A stretch of DNA of 64,000 nt from Branchiostoma floridae (lineage: Eukaryota; Chordata; Leptocardii; Amphioxiformes; Branchiostomatidae). The stretch is from positions 17,127,375-17,191,374 of the forward strand of contig NC_049986.1 in the NCBI RefSeq assembly GCF_000003815.2, written 5' to 3'. Of the stretch, positions 38,885-52,263 are shown in pieces (positions within the stretch are counted from its first letter, which is position 1; each line of letters begins with the position of its first letter). The notes beneath the pieces were generated by a model. The model had not been told where the DNA came from and searched no databases. It saw nothing but the letters and a program-made list of their open reading frames with translations. A program made the translations under genes and the position numbers.

Positions 38885-38932
38885 TATTATAGGGTAAATG
38901 ACTATAACCCTCTCACTGTAATCTTATGTCTT
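38885..38932 (+). repeat. short dispersed repeat, member 1 of a pair
   Basis: 40 of 48 positions match 40406-40453 with no gaps; the mismatches cluster in the middle. Conserved ends are TATTATAGG.TAAATGACTATA and CTGTAATCTTA.GTCTT. Confidence 0.6.
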
Positions 38933-40405
38933 ACATCTTATGTTTAACATTCAAAAGTAAAGGTGTAAATTTTTTAACCCATAAGATAATGACACGTGTT
39001 TACAGCACATCTTTGATATCAAAACTACAGCAGGTGTAAGGCTTGGAGTCTTCCCAGTAGACATTCCACAATGCGACTTGTCTCGAGACATGATGTATGT
39101 GTGGATCTCCAAAAATCTTTGAAACAAAAATGTAGGAAATACGCAAAACAAACAAGGCCTCTAAGAATGGGGGGAATTCGTGGGTGTTGAGACACAGCTT
39201 CACTGTACTTGCAATTGGATTCCGGGAAAAATTATATGTTTGAAAATTCAGCTCACCTTTTGATGTTGACAGATAATGATGCAGATAAAGAGGGAAGACG
39301 ATTATGATAGGGGAGTACTGTCAAGTTAATTTCAATTTCCTCCAAAATAACATAGAACTGAAAAATCTCCTATGACAGCAAATCGATAGATATCTATTGT
39401 GTGATATATGCTCGTCTGAAATTGACACGTAGCAAATTTATGATAATAAGCACCGTATCGATCCAGTAATCTACAGATGTTATACGGCCAATCTCATATA
39501 TGTTGGAATCAAAATTCATTTTCCTTACTCATGAATACTTAAAGACAATCTAGGCCCCGGGACATCCTCTATTCTTCGGGGAAATAAATCCGCGCATAAA
39601 GCAATTGGGCTCAAAGTATTAAGGCACGATTGTGCGTTATTCGTCTGTCTTCAAGTTTTACTTTCTATAAGTATTAAAGCTACCTTCCCCTGGAATGAAA
39701 ATGCATTAACGGGATTTCCTTAAGGCATTTCCCATCTTGCCCCATGTTTTATCTCATTCAGGCTTAGCCAAGTTATGGTGTTCTACAAACATTTCATCCT
39801 TTCGTAGTAAACATCATGCATTGATTTCCCATCATTGATTGAGCATCATATTGCTCTGATAGATGAATAGAATTATACAATGGTAGCTTTTTTGCATATT
39901 GTGGGGCTCGCATAATTTTTGAAGCAAAGACAACATCAGGTAATATGGACGGTTTTTATTTTCTGATTGTCAACATTTGAAGAAGGGCTTTAAAATGTTA
40001 CTATAATGTGGCAGATCTGAAGTACTATTTGTTACAACGTCTTTATTCATTTCACGCAGTTTTTTTTATATTTATCCAATATAGAATCACCCTGTTACCA
40101 CCAGCATTCGTGATACCAGAACAATTCTTCGGCTCTACCAGAAAATATTGCTCATTAACCATCCAAAGCGGTAGTATTTCAGACGGATAAATCGTAACTC
40201 TGCAATCCAATGTGCCCAACAACGATTTTCAATACTTTCCCAACCATAAAATACCGATAACAGTCGTTTTATAGATGTTCGTCAGTACTATAGCCATCTA
40301 GGAATACATAAAATCCCTCGGCCAAATCTCTGGGAAAACGACAGTTATCACAACCTGTATCACCCATTGGACGACGAACCGAAAGTGTGACTTATGGCAC
40401 CACGG

Positions 40406-40453
40406 TATTATAGGATAAATGACTATAGTCCTTAATCTGTAATCTTACGTCTT
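40406..40453 (+). repeat. short dispersed repeat, member 2 of a pair
   Basis: Ungapped match to 38885-38932 in the same orientation, 1.5 kb away. Equal spacing of the two conserved blocks suggests common descent from a small element. Confidence 0.6.
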
Positions 40454-42894
40454 CTCCTTAATTTCACAACACCATTTGACTCTGCATTTGTAAGATCTGT
40501 ATAAATTTAATCCCATTAATCAAATATAGGAAAACTAAAAATATCGATGTTAGGGCTTTATGTGTTGACTGACGGATGCCGACGCCAAAACACACTCGCA
40601 TTTTAGGATGCTTTCCATCAAAGTTGTTACGTGCTATTGGGCACGAAATGACCCGTTATCAAGGTAGGAGATTTTCCTTTTAAGAAGCCTTTTCCCACTT
40701 AAGGTTGGGCCTGTTCACACCTTAGTGAGTCCTGTCCTGGCGGCACGGCAGAATGAAAGCTTTTATTCCGGAATGTCTTCATGAAACAAAGCTTGCCATC
40801 GACTATGGGCAAGATTGGAGTACCTTCTCTGATATTTGCTATAGATTCCTAAGGAAAATTGAATATTATTTGAAATGTACTTACTAATTCATGTTAGATA
40901 TTATCATCGGTATCGAAGTTGTCAACGTATCCATACATCATAAACCCGTCAATATTGTTTCCATGACGAGAGTCGACTTTTACGGCAAAATAAACTGCAT
41001 AGTGCGTTATTAGCCTATTAGTATTTTGACCCCCTGTTGACATTTACACTTGACCATTCAAAAATTTATACTGTAATAAGGAGTTCGCGGATAAGTTTAT
41101 CTCAACCCTGAATGTAGTTACGACATCGTAATGTCCGAAGTAATGAGAAAACTATTATTTTCGTATAGAGTGTATTCATGTAGAAATACGTGCAATGGTT
41201 AAGACTCCATTATGATGGCTCCACCAGATTACGTTCCTTTGCTTCTTGTCTGGTTGTTTGATTATGTTCGTAACCCGTGTCTCGCCAGAGGTTTGTGCTC
41301 GACCTAAGGGTTTGAAAACCGGTTTTGTTGCGGAAGGTCAATAACACGATATATGGACCTGCATCTTAACCATTCAATCTTAATTAAAACGGGTAGGTTT
41401 GATAGGGCAAGTGATTTATCATATCCGTGTGTTTTCCATTCTCATAATGAAATAACCAACAGTCTCCGTGTTGATCTTTAGAGCAGCTAATGAAGAATAG
41501 TGGCACGGACGCCTGGTCGGATCCATTTGACGATCTATGGGCTAGCTGCTCATAAACTATATGTTCACAACATCATACATGCGTGACGCAAGCCCGTACG
41601 TCTTTAATATTGATATCTGAATATGTAACATACTTTTGAATAAATGTTACAGATTAAACACGTCAAGATTAAGATAGGGAGAGACGTGGTCGCAATACAT
41701 GCAGCACTGTACTGCCGTCAATATGTACAATAGCTACAGATCAAAAAGCTTCTGCACTTACGTGTCCAGGACGTCTATAGTTTAAGGAAGAGAGTCTGTA
41801 GCTTCTCCGTTGTCATGCAGGGAACATCTCCGTGTCTTTTTGTGACAAATATCGGCGCAGAAGTAAGACAACTAGCATCAAACCGTGCGGAGCGACGAGG
41901 TGGACATCCTCCGTCGTGAGCGCACTGTTGAACTGTGTGCATCTGATCGATATGGCAGTGTACTGATAGCGAACATGTCACCTGTCTCCTTCAGCACAGA
42001 AGGCATTGTGGAGAATACAGCCCGATTACTTTGAGTGAAAGCATCTAATAACCAGAATAGCCACTAGGGAAGGAAGAAGTTTTACCGCCTCATCTTTCTT
42101 CATTATTGGCAAATCTACAATTCTTAAATTAGGGTGCCATTAGGATAGTGTCTCTGCAGACGGCTTAAAAGTTCAGAAGTAATTTCATGCATGGTAGCGA
42201 CGGTTAAGTTGTGTATCCAACAAAGTTTTAATACGTACTAAGATGGGAGCATGCCCTAATTCGCCATATCACAGCATAACTGATAAAACCTTTTTCTGAC
42301 CACGCCTGCGCTGTGTTGCCCAATAGTTTCAGGTCCTTGATGATGGGGATTAGCATGCCGCAAAATCACTCTGTCGTAAACACAAGAAGTCAAGGATGTC
42401 GCAAATTGTGGTTGTCGTAACGTAGGATACGAATGCTGCCAAAAAACCTCCATGAAGTAACAAAATAGAACGTGCTTCAGAATATCAGCAACTGGTTTCC
42501 CCAGGAAAAGCAGGCTTATCCCGAGTGTTCTTTACGAATCTTTAGGGTAACACTTTCAGTTAACTAAGTACCTATTGTAGACGTAAATGCAATGCACCAA
42601 ACTGGATAGTGGATCTTCGAAAATTCCCCAAATCGTAAAATTGACCTACATCAGCGATTGGGAATGTGACTGAAGAGCTGTATCACAACAACAGTCGTTT
42701 CCACCTGTACTAATGAAACATATTTAGATCCGTTTGGGGCGTAAAACCTGTTCTAATGGTTCTCGCCTGATTTTTCTCTGATAAAATATTCCTTCCACGA
42801 AGAACTTTACTCAGCAGTACTTTGCTGCCATTACCTCCACATTCAAGCGCACCTAATCCTCTCTTCCTAGACATGGCCGTCCAGGGCATACTTG

Positions 42895-43180
42895 GTCCAG
42901 TGCAGGTAGCATTTACCAGACAAATTGTACCTGCGCCACTCGTAGAATTTAGGAAGTATTGATTATACTAAAATTGTTGAGGATTCATGACTGTTTTTTA
43001 TACTTATCAAATGTGGTAACAGTCGATGCGGTTAACAACAATCCACATACACCTACATCATAGTACAAACCCATTACATGGACCACTGCAGGTTAGGTGC
43101 AGATAGACACCAGAAATACCTGCACAGCTACAACTCTACCTGCACTAACCTGCATATGCAGGTGGTATTTCGAGCCCTGT
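42895..43180. repeat. CCTGCA-rich degenerate repeat block
   Basis: CCTGCA, CCTGCG or the complement TGCAGG occurs about eight times, clustered at 42900-42930 and 43085-43165, ending with GGTGGTATTTCGAGCCCTG. Copies lie in both orientations, so parts can fold back. It resembles repeat-derived sequence I associate with amphioxus; no coding potential. Confidence 0.55.
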
Positions 43181-46100
43181 CGTCCCTCCAGTGTTTTTAC
43201 TGACTCCCAGGATAGTCATGTGCCATAAAACACTCCTCAACTGTCGCCGAAAAGCGACACTGGTTGGTAATAACCTCCGCATAAGTCCAAGAACAATGTC
43301 AATGCCAAATGACAGTGAATCAACTTGTTCTCACCAATGGGTATTCATTTTTTTCACTGAAAGAGTCTTTACATCCTCTTTTCAAGAGGCAGAAATTAAA
43401 CAGCCTGTATGTTGACATCCATTGACCTTCACGTGGGTTGCATTGATAACAAGCTACACCATTAAGTTCCGAACTTGTTAAGCAACAATAGTTGTATGTG
43501 AACATTCGTGACGATGTGAAATTGGGACAGAATTTACAGATACGCAAATTATCACACCAGAAGCTGCTGCAATCCGGTTGCTATTGTGGGGGAGGGGATT
43601 GTATAGAATGATATAATTGTAGGGCTAAGAGACATCACAAAATGTCAAAATGCAGATACACTTTCAGATGATGACTAAATTGAAATAGGCCGACGGTAAC
43701 GCTAATCGGTTTGAAATACAAATGAAGATGTATTATTTTAGGTGAGAATAGAATACAAAATAAGGCCATAAAACTACTAAATGGAATTTTCACATGTATG
43801 CCTATCCGCCTACTCCCACATGAGTATATCAGTCCTCGCAGGTTACCACCCATTTCCTAAAGGAGACCTAAGGACACACATAAGCAAACCCATCGACGAG
43901 ACAAAGGGGGATTTTAGAGAAGTGTCCAATGGGAAAAACGCAGACACTCACCCTAGTTTGAATGACCACACCTTCTCTGTAGCAACTTCAAGACCCCTTT
44001 TCCTTTGGTGTACTGTTGTATCATAATGTCACGTTAATATCGTTGGTATAATGGGTTTTCGTCCATCGCGTTCGATGACAACCTTGACTTCCAGTCTCTT
44101 CTTACTAACTGCCTTCCGACCAGCATGCTGCTACTGCTACTGTTTTATATACTGCCCATTTGAGGTTGCCGAGCTTTCTGTTACCGATGTTTGATCCAAC
44201 CTCCCAAGGTATGTGGTAGTAACCTTTCCAGCGCGCAGCACCAGGGTCTATTCAGCGGGTTCCGTTAATGACGGTTATTCCAGACCGACCCCACACCTTA
44301 TCCACTCCTTTGGCTAACCCAAATCATAAAACGCCCGTGTAATGCCCGTGTTCATTTAAACTATGCGCGAGCGGGCTTTATGACCTGTGAAGAAATGTGC
44401 AGGGTCTAAGGTCGCCTCCTTAATGGATATTGGCAAATGTCGTGTCCAGAATCTGAGAGGATGGAGAGCCCATGCATTGCGGTGCCACTTTTAGTGCCCT
44501 TTAGCAATGTGGGAGGTGGTAAGGTGGGAGATATATTCCTTACCGTAAACATAATAAAGCGTACAAATAGGCATTATATCGTCCTATTGAATTCAGACGC
44601 AATTCTGTGCGTGACTTTTCTAGAACCTTATATGTAACGTTTTGCTTCACAGTATGTTTCAAAGACGTGAATGTTGATGTCTACAGTATATAGACAGAAT
44701 CGCTATCCGTCATCCAAGAAATTAGCAGCGTCTTAGATTTTCATGCACAAGTTACTATATGCTTCGAGTATTGACACGTAAATCATGCGCTTTGTACAGT
44801 CCAATCACCACTGGCGCAAACATATCTTTTATAGGGTAGTTCCGTAGTACCATACTGTGACATCTGCTATTAAGTCTCAAGGTATTTGTTAGGGATATTT
44901 CATGATAGAAGGGTTTTACATTCAAGTTGGCATACGGTTCTGCAGCTAGAGGGGAAAGTTTACGCTTTTATCTGTCCTTCATCTTTAGATGAAGCTCCGC
45001 AACATATTTACAATTTACAACACGCCGATTTTGATTTTGATGAAAATGCAGAAGTCAATACTTTGGAGGAGTTTTAAATTTCAAATCGATTATTACAATT
45101 CTTCGTCAATAAAGAAATGAAGAAAAAGAAAAAACTGCGCTATTTAACCAATTTGAAGTGGACTAGCAAGGAAACAATGAGATATGATATCCAATGACGA
45201 ATACTTCGCTAGACTTTGCCACTGTCAGTTTTTTGTCTTATATATTAACCCCCCCCCCCCATTGTATCTTTCCATTGTTGTTGGCTTCACAAAACGTAAG
45301 TGAGGTGACGCAGAGTGAAACTGTATGTTTTGAGATGGTATCTCATTGTACTTGGGGCAGCGGTGCGGCACTGCGGGGTTCGTTGACTGCTGCACTGTTG
45401 TATCATTTTAGCCAATGTTATTACAATTTAGATATTGCGTAAGAAGTAAGAATATAACTTAGTAAGTAATGAGTAATAGTATAACCAAAATAGTTTAACT
45501 TAGAAGACAACAAAATGCACAAATCGTAAGCACCGGTGCCCCAAGTGCAGTGAGATACCACCTTTACTTGGCTGGTATGTAATAATGGCATATATTACGT
45601 AATATCTGCAGTCGGCTCCTCAAAGACGCTGTTGTAAAGACGGAGTTATCCTGGTACTCAGGCCAGTGATATATCATAGCTTTATGATTTTATTTGCCAC
45701 ATAACGGCTGCTGAGGGAACAACTTCTTCACGATGTCGGGCGGTGCTTCTGTGGGAGTGCGCCATTCCTGCTCGTAAATTCCGGGTCGACACATCCACCT
45801 ACGTACTGCAGTCAGGCGAAGCAGAAGCGTATTTTCGGCAAGTAGGCATTCTGACGAATGATGCAAAGGACCTAAGTCATCGGTCTTTTACTGTTACTTT
45901 CTGGCTAATGGTTGCATCCTGCATGGGAGTGTCTGCAATCGATCAGTCTCCACTCCAAGCACCGGAACAAATTTTACATGGAATTGTATCAAGCTCGTAA
46001 AAGTTTTAACCGTTAACTAACGAGAGAGATGATAGGCAATCTTCAAAGCATCAGCGTGGACACACCACCGTAAAAATTGTCAATGGACCTTTAATTGTTT

Positions 46101-47261
46101 GTCCAATGAGACAGACCGTGCTGAAGTCGTCTCCATTCCATTTGCCATGGAATCAGTGTAATTGATTTACTAGAATGGTTTGGGCTATTTTTATTTGGGA
46201 ATTAAAAGGAACGAGATAACTTGCCGTAGGAGTTTACGAGGCATGAAAGAGCCTTCCATCTCGGTGTGATTGTCTGCCATAGCGTTGTTACGGTGATTAC
46301 ACGTCAAGGGCCCAAACATTAACTCGTGTATTACAATCATGAAACGGGACCCATTCGTCAGTGGACCGCAGGCATCAAGCATGTGGAGAGATATATCAAG
46401 TCTTCCCAATGGTGGCAAACATATTGCTTTTCACGGCTTATTTCTTCTTTGTATCATATTTCAGAGTCTAATAGAACATAACGTTTAACAAACTTCAAGT
46501 TCAAGGAAATGTATAGGCTTCTTTTTCAGTTAAGCCTCTGAGTGCAGTGAAATGCAATGTAAAAAAAGTAATATGGAGAAAGGCTATATTAGAACAAGCC
46601 CAGAGTTACAGCACTATTCGTCATTCTAAACAGTTATTGTTGGTCCATTTCATACTCCAGATATGTTTTTAAGGTCTATTACACCACTGTGAAAGAACAA
46701 CATAGATTAGACCTTCCATTTATTTACCTTGATTACTGAAAGACCGTCGTAACTGCAACTGTATCGTAAATGCTGTTTTATTCTTTTCTAGAGACTCGTA
46801 GACAGGCAGGGAGATAGAAAAAACAGAAAATGTATTACCTCATTATGCTATCGAACACCTTTGCACGAGTGATTTGCGGTGGCATTCATCAAGGTCCTCG
46901 GATTATGGTTAAGGGCGTCCACGGAACACCAGGTAATTTGAAATATCTATCATCCTGTTATCTTATCTAGCATGATCACGGAGAAAATTGCCGCTCAAAT
47001 GTCTCAATAGTCATTAGAGGTGGCGAGTTGGGACGGCGCGATAACTCAAAACCGGCCATTCAAAAAGTTTACTGCCTAAAGTACGTTATATTTACCGGTC
47101 GTCAAAAGGACAGATTCGTACAAACCAATTCACTTAGCTGCAAAGATTCGACAGTTGTGTTTTGATTGAAATTCCCCAGTTTGATGACGTTAGATGCAGT
47201 TTTTTTTCAGCGTTTTCCTGTCTTTTTGTTGCTGTTAGTTAACTCTCCCATTTCACCAGGG
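43181..47261. other. non-coding stretch
   Basis: No gene is recognised. A run of 12 C at 45249-45260 directly follows TTAA, much like the C run at the end of the family A element at 52264. Confidence 0.4.
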
Positions 47262-47467
47262 CGGCAACCTCGCTGCGACCATCCTACAACCGAGCGATTT
47301 TACAGGGCGCTCAACGAATCCCATAGATAAAAATGGAGTTTCTTTTTTACTCTTTTTAAGTCATGATTTAACATTTCGCATGATGCTCCAAGTATGAAGT
47401 GAAGGGCTACACAAATCTGATTCATGTCGCAGCGAGGTCGCAGTGTGATCGCCGTTTTGTGGTATAA
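47262..47467 (+). mobile_element. MITE-like element, family A copy 4
   Basis: The left end has CTCGCTGCGACCATCCTACA; the interior has GATTTAACATTTCGCATGAT; the right end has GTCGCAGCGAGGTCGCAGTG and GATCGCCGTTTTGTGG. It abuts the next element with no spacer, so the right end may be cut by that insertion. Confidence 0.65.
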
Positions 47468-48271
47468 TACCCGCCTCACATTATATACGATCTTCGGACG
47501 TACTTCGCGATCGCAGGAAGGTCGGCTGATTTTAAGATCTTAAGATGGTCTTGCGTATTTTTCGCCCAAAACCTGTTCCCCTCACATATAAGCGAGCCTC
47601 GTGCGATCGACGGTGAATAAATCTATGATAATGAACCTCCCATGACCTCTTGCACGCGGACAAGGAAATACAAAACGTTCCTCAAAAAAGGCAAAAGATC
47701 AATAAATGTTGTTTATTTTGTTGTCGGAATCTTTTTTACCAATGAATGGAATGCGCGATCATAATAGAAATGACACAAGAAAGGAAAGTGTGTCACAAAG
47801 CCAGCCTTCATACTGCCACAGGGGCCACAATGTTAGAATTACCCTCACATTCCCAGAAATTCAATATTTGTAAACAATCGGAAGTCGGGTGAACGTCGCC
47901 CGAACATCGCCCGACTAACGGGCGTTCGCCATCCGATTTGCGTTCGATGATTGATAACTATGTCTGTGCTCGCCTATCTTTCTTCAATCGTTGGATTAAC
48001 GCAAGACTATTGACCGATACCCTTGCGAGGTACGCACGATTTGCACGCACGATCTGTGACTCGGTAACGAGCTCTGCGATCTCGGAGATCTCCTGCGACT
48101 TGACGCTTATGTTAAGAACATGTTTCGCTGCACCGCGACCGTCGTAAGACTCCTGAAAATTGCCGGCGATCCCTAAAATTCGCAAGATGATCGTGAGAAC
48201 ACTCACGAAAATGTCATTTAGAGCTCGTAAACTAGTCTTCCGATCGAATCGCGCCTAATGTGAGGCGGGTA
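47468..48271 (+). mobile_element. 804-bp non-autonomous element with 16-bp TIRs and TAA duplication (family B copy 1)
   Basis: TACCCGCCTCACATTA at 47468-47483 is matched perfectly in inverse at 48256-48271, and TAA flanks both ends (47465-47467 and 48272-48274). A 3-bp TWA duplication is the PIF/Harbinger signature, so I place it there by its ends. The first 340 bp recur at 58093-58445. The centre (47881-47945) is GC-rich with repeated CGCCCG. Frames inside are under 90 codons and are not transposase-like. Confidence 0.7.
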
Positions 48272-48273
48272 TA

Positions 48274-48469
48274 AGGGCGCGGTCACATATGCTGTAGTCG
48301 GGTTTGATGCCAAAGGATTTTCAAACAGGCTGTGACAGAACCAACCACCGACATGGATCCAAAACAGCCAATACAGTTGAACTTTACAGGACATGTACAT
48401 GGCTGTCCTGCAAATTACCGAAGTTAGAAATCCTACGACGGTCGCACTACCGCTATGTGACTGCGCCCT
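48274..48469 (+). mobile_element. 196-bp inverted-repeat element (family C)
   Basis: AGGGCGCGGTCACATA at 48274-48289 is mirrored by TATGTGACTGCGCCCT at 48454-48469 with one mismatch. It begins at the edge of the preceding element. No coding capacity; a MITE is the simplest reading. A clean target duplication was not found. Confidence 0.6.
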
Positions 48470-51400
48470 ATGTGAGGCTTACAGCCAAACGAGCATGATG
48501 ATATACCAGGCTTCTACCAGGAATTTTTCTTATCTTTTGTTCCTTTGCATGCAGGGTGTCCTAAAATTGAGTGGAAATCCTTGTGATAATGACGCAGACT
48601 CACTGTATCTATCAGCCACATGGCGAGTTGTGTGAGCAAATACTGACTTTTGTGTGTGGGGGGATAATTCTTTCAATACACAGTGCACATAGCTCTCATA
48701 CTTTTACTTCCAGATATCCTATAATTATTCCTGGAGGAAATGACAACTAGTAATCCTTATATTAATGGCATAGGATAATATGCGTCTGCAATATAGATGT
48801 TTCAACTAAGTATCCTCCCAGAGGTCAACGTTATGTAACTGTATACTCCGCTATATATCACTCTCACTGCATAGTGGCCAACACATGCGGCATTACGATA
48901 TGTATACTATCGGTCGTACCATATGTAATACTAACTGTACCAAGGGGCATTGTTGCATAACTCTGCACATGGCCCAAACTCTGACGAGTTCTGACAAGAA
49001 TACAGTATGGCGTATAGATGTCTACAAACTTCCTGTGCGCATGTGTTGCTGATTCTTAGACCGGCAACTACGGTAATGCTGCTATCCAAAATGTTGTTTT
49101 TATCATGATCGCAACTCAAGAGCATCTGCGCCTGTCAAAGTGGGGATCTTCTCCTGCCATGGGCCTCACACCCAGCGTGACCAATAGACAGAAGGAACTT
49201 CATTTGATAGATGCGGAGGGTTAGGATCGTATCCAACCTTGAGACGGGCTTTGTTATGTGCAGTTGGTCGGCCCCCTGCGGTTAACCATGTATTATGTGA
49301 CCGTATCAAGGGTTCAGCTACTTCCAAGCGACAGGGCAGCGGGAATAATGCATCAGGCTAGCCAAGGTCTCAACTGAAAGCTAAAGAATTGCCGAGATTT
49401 TCTGCAACTTCTCCCCTTTAAGGTAGATGCGGAGATCTGGCTTGGGCAATCGATGAGTGCTGGCGCGTCGACATACGATCGATGGTCGGATGGTAATGGG
49501 AAAGGCAAGATGGGGTACAGTTCGCGCCAAGACAAAGTGCCGAAAGTTTTGTGGGAACTTTCTCGGAAATTGAACATTTTCAGGACAAAATTGTCATAGC
49601 CCTCGCAGCTTACAAGCGCAATTCTGTTCTGAATTGAAATTAAGCGATGTGGTATTCACTGTTGAAGTACCAGAAGCTAGAAAATAAACCAAGAAACGCT
49701 TTGCTCTTACTGAAGCGGATTTCTGTTTATTGCTATGTTGACCACTGCCATAAATTACATGACAATTGTTGGTACTCTATCCAATCGTAAGGGCCTCTCC
49801 TTCATACTTGTTCTCATCCAGAATCATTTCATTTCAGGCTGTTACATTAACTTTCAAGTTATGACTTGTATTCTATTCAATGTATTCATCCCGGCAGGAT
49901 ATAGCTGTGTTATTTAATTATATTCACCTGTATTCCTATCTGGCTTACATTTGTACATTTTGAAAACTTGTCGAAATCCTGCTGTTGGCAAGTATTCCAA
50001 ATGGTCGATGTCAAACGTACGTGGCGCTCTCTGTTTATCTTTAATCTATTCCAAGACTTCTTCCGTCAATACCCGTGTCTAAAGGTAGGCTAGCTACAGA
50101 GTAGATTTTAATAGGAATATTCATTCATCACCTTTTCTGGCCTGACTGACCCTTACAATGCACGATAACATGTTTTAGTGGTTTGATTTACCATGAGGAA
50201 TGTGCCATTGTTCCCAGCACGAATCTGTGCAGATCTTCCATACACCAATTGACACGACCATCATTTCCGATACGATATTGAGCGAAAGATAAATGATTTA
50301 CTGAAAAATCGGTCACAGGCCTGCAAAAAATCAAAGATATTGTGTCGTGTCGAAAGATGTATCAAAGAGCTGCAACGATGTTAAGCCCTTAAAATATCTT
50401 CGTTAACGAAGTTTGAACAGTCAAGTTGGAGGTGATTGACTTACAAAGTTAAGGAAGATCCTCCATGAAAAGGGCAAACGGACGCTCCAACTTACGATAT
50501 GCTTAAGAAGAAGTGTAGTCCCACTTTGACATTCAGAGTAAGAAACGCAAATGATAATCGTAAAGGTGAAAATGTCTGGAGGGTGACCATGTAATGTAGC
50601 AGAACATGGATTCGCCGAGGCCTGATGAGTTGGGTACTGAAACTTTCAACTGCTAGATTTGGACGTGATGGGACTTTTTATATTTTTATGTGTACACATA
50701 TGTAAACACAATAAAGTCTCAATAGGGGCCAGTTTTCTTGAGTTCAAATGCTTCAGAAGAAATTCAAAGTACTACAAAGAACACAGAAGTCTTCTCTATC
50801 GAGGTAATCATGAGCAGCCGCCAAAACTGTATTCAAATTAAAATGTGGGTATTAATGAAAAAAATGTAAAGCTTCCCATTGTCAATGGTATGCATCTAAA
50901 CTGAGGATGGTTTTCTGGTTAGAATAAAGAGCACCAAAAGATTTTTCGGCCATTCTGGCTGGCCAAGCCCCCATTTTATGCTGGCGCCATGTAAGTTCAA
51001 ACGGTCTTTCCGCAGTAAATTTGTGATATATTGTCAATTTCTGCCAATGTTCGTCTGACAATTAGAGTTGCTATATTTAGTCCTTTTCATTTCACCGTCT
51101 TGCCTTTGATTTACTGCAGGAAATTTTGTTTCATTAAATGGGCATCTTCATTTTGTTTGACTATTGTAGTAAGCAGTATAGCCATAAACCGTGGACCCTG
51201 ATTCGATTAATAAAGCACAGACGTTATGCCACTGACGAGCGCCATATGGCACTGCTGGTCGTAAACAAGTGCACGACTATACAACTATGTTCTGCACCTG
51301 AAAAGCTATTACCATTTATCCAGTACTAAAATACCCTCCGACTGTACCGTTCTTACATCACAATCACATGTTTCTCATTAACTTTTACTGTTATTGAGTC

Positions 51401-51510
51401 AAGACGATGTTTTGGTAGGTAATTCCAGAATGATGTACATACATAGTTAAAAAGTGACTTAAGCATGTAGACACACGCACCTTTTGATCATGAATGAAAA
51501 AAGAGACTAT
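48470..51510. other. non-coding stretch
   Basis: No gene or clear repeat is recognised. Confidence 0.4.
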
Positions 51511-51928
51511 ACCCTAGCCTGTACTCTCTCATGTGAATCATGGACGCCAAATGCAGAGCTACAAAGAAGGGTGCAGTCATTGGGAATATATTAATGAAAT
51601 GCCTCAGAAAAATCCTTGGGATAACTTATCTGGATCACTTTACAAATAAAGAGAATATAAACAACATAAGGCAACACGGTCACTATGAAAGACTCCAAAC
51701 AGTAGTGAAGAGAAGGAAACTAAAGTGGTATGGACACTTGATGGTCAAACTGTGAATGGAGCTAGGAAAAGGGGAAGGCAGAAGAAAAAATCGGCAGACA
51801 ACATCAAGGCGTGGACATGAAAGTGTTTTGCAGCTTCCCTTCCGCTGGCACAGGACCGAATGGAATGAAGAAAAGTGATCCGAAGTGCTACCATGCAGTG
51901 CGCACACGACCCAGGAATACTGGGTTAA
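51511..51928 (+). pseudogene. decayed C-terminal end of a non-LTR retrotransposon polymerase
   Basis: Three frames must be joined to follow one protein. The first (51511-51579) has CESW; the second (51594-51752) has CLRKILGI and RRKLKWYGH; the third (from 51758) has GRQKK, NIKAWT and a terminal HDPGILG before TAA at 51926. This order is the conserved tail of LINE ORF2 proteins found in many invertebrates. Two frameshifts and in-frame stops at 51818 and 51851 show it is dead. The reverse-transcriptase core is absent upstream, as in 5'-truncated insertions. The clade cannot be fixed from the tail. Confidence 0.85.
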
Positions 51929-52263
51929 GGGACCAGGATACAAGGTACAAGGTACCTAGCATATTGTGCTTTCTACTGATTCCTACCCGATATGGACACA
52001 TATATATGCATAATAGGGGCACAAGTACAGACACACAGACAGCGATAAAGGATATGTGATAAATGACCTGAACAGTGATGTCCAACTACGACAAGCGTGG
52101 ACCAAATAATTTCTCCTTTCGTGGCGTATGTTTTAACGTTTTAGGTTCGTGTCAATGGAATATGAGAATTTAAGGATTAATGACCCACTCCGAGGTGTAT
52201 ATGGTGTCATAACGCCTGGTCCTTTGCTATAACCAACGAATAAAACCACCGAGTGAGCAATAA
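51929..52263. other. spacer between LINE remnant and MITE-like element
   Basis: A short repeat (ACAAGGTACAAGGTAC, 51940-51955) just after the LINE stop may be its 3' tail. Otherwise nothing recognisable. Confidence 0.4.

Larger units (their letters stand above)
37086..42854. other. non-coding stretch with small hairpins and a short repeat pair
   Basis: No gene is recognised. It contains the hairpins at 37212-37251 and 37632-37665 and the 48-bp repeat pair listed separately. Confidence 0.4.
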
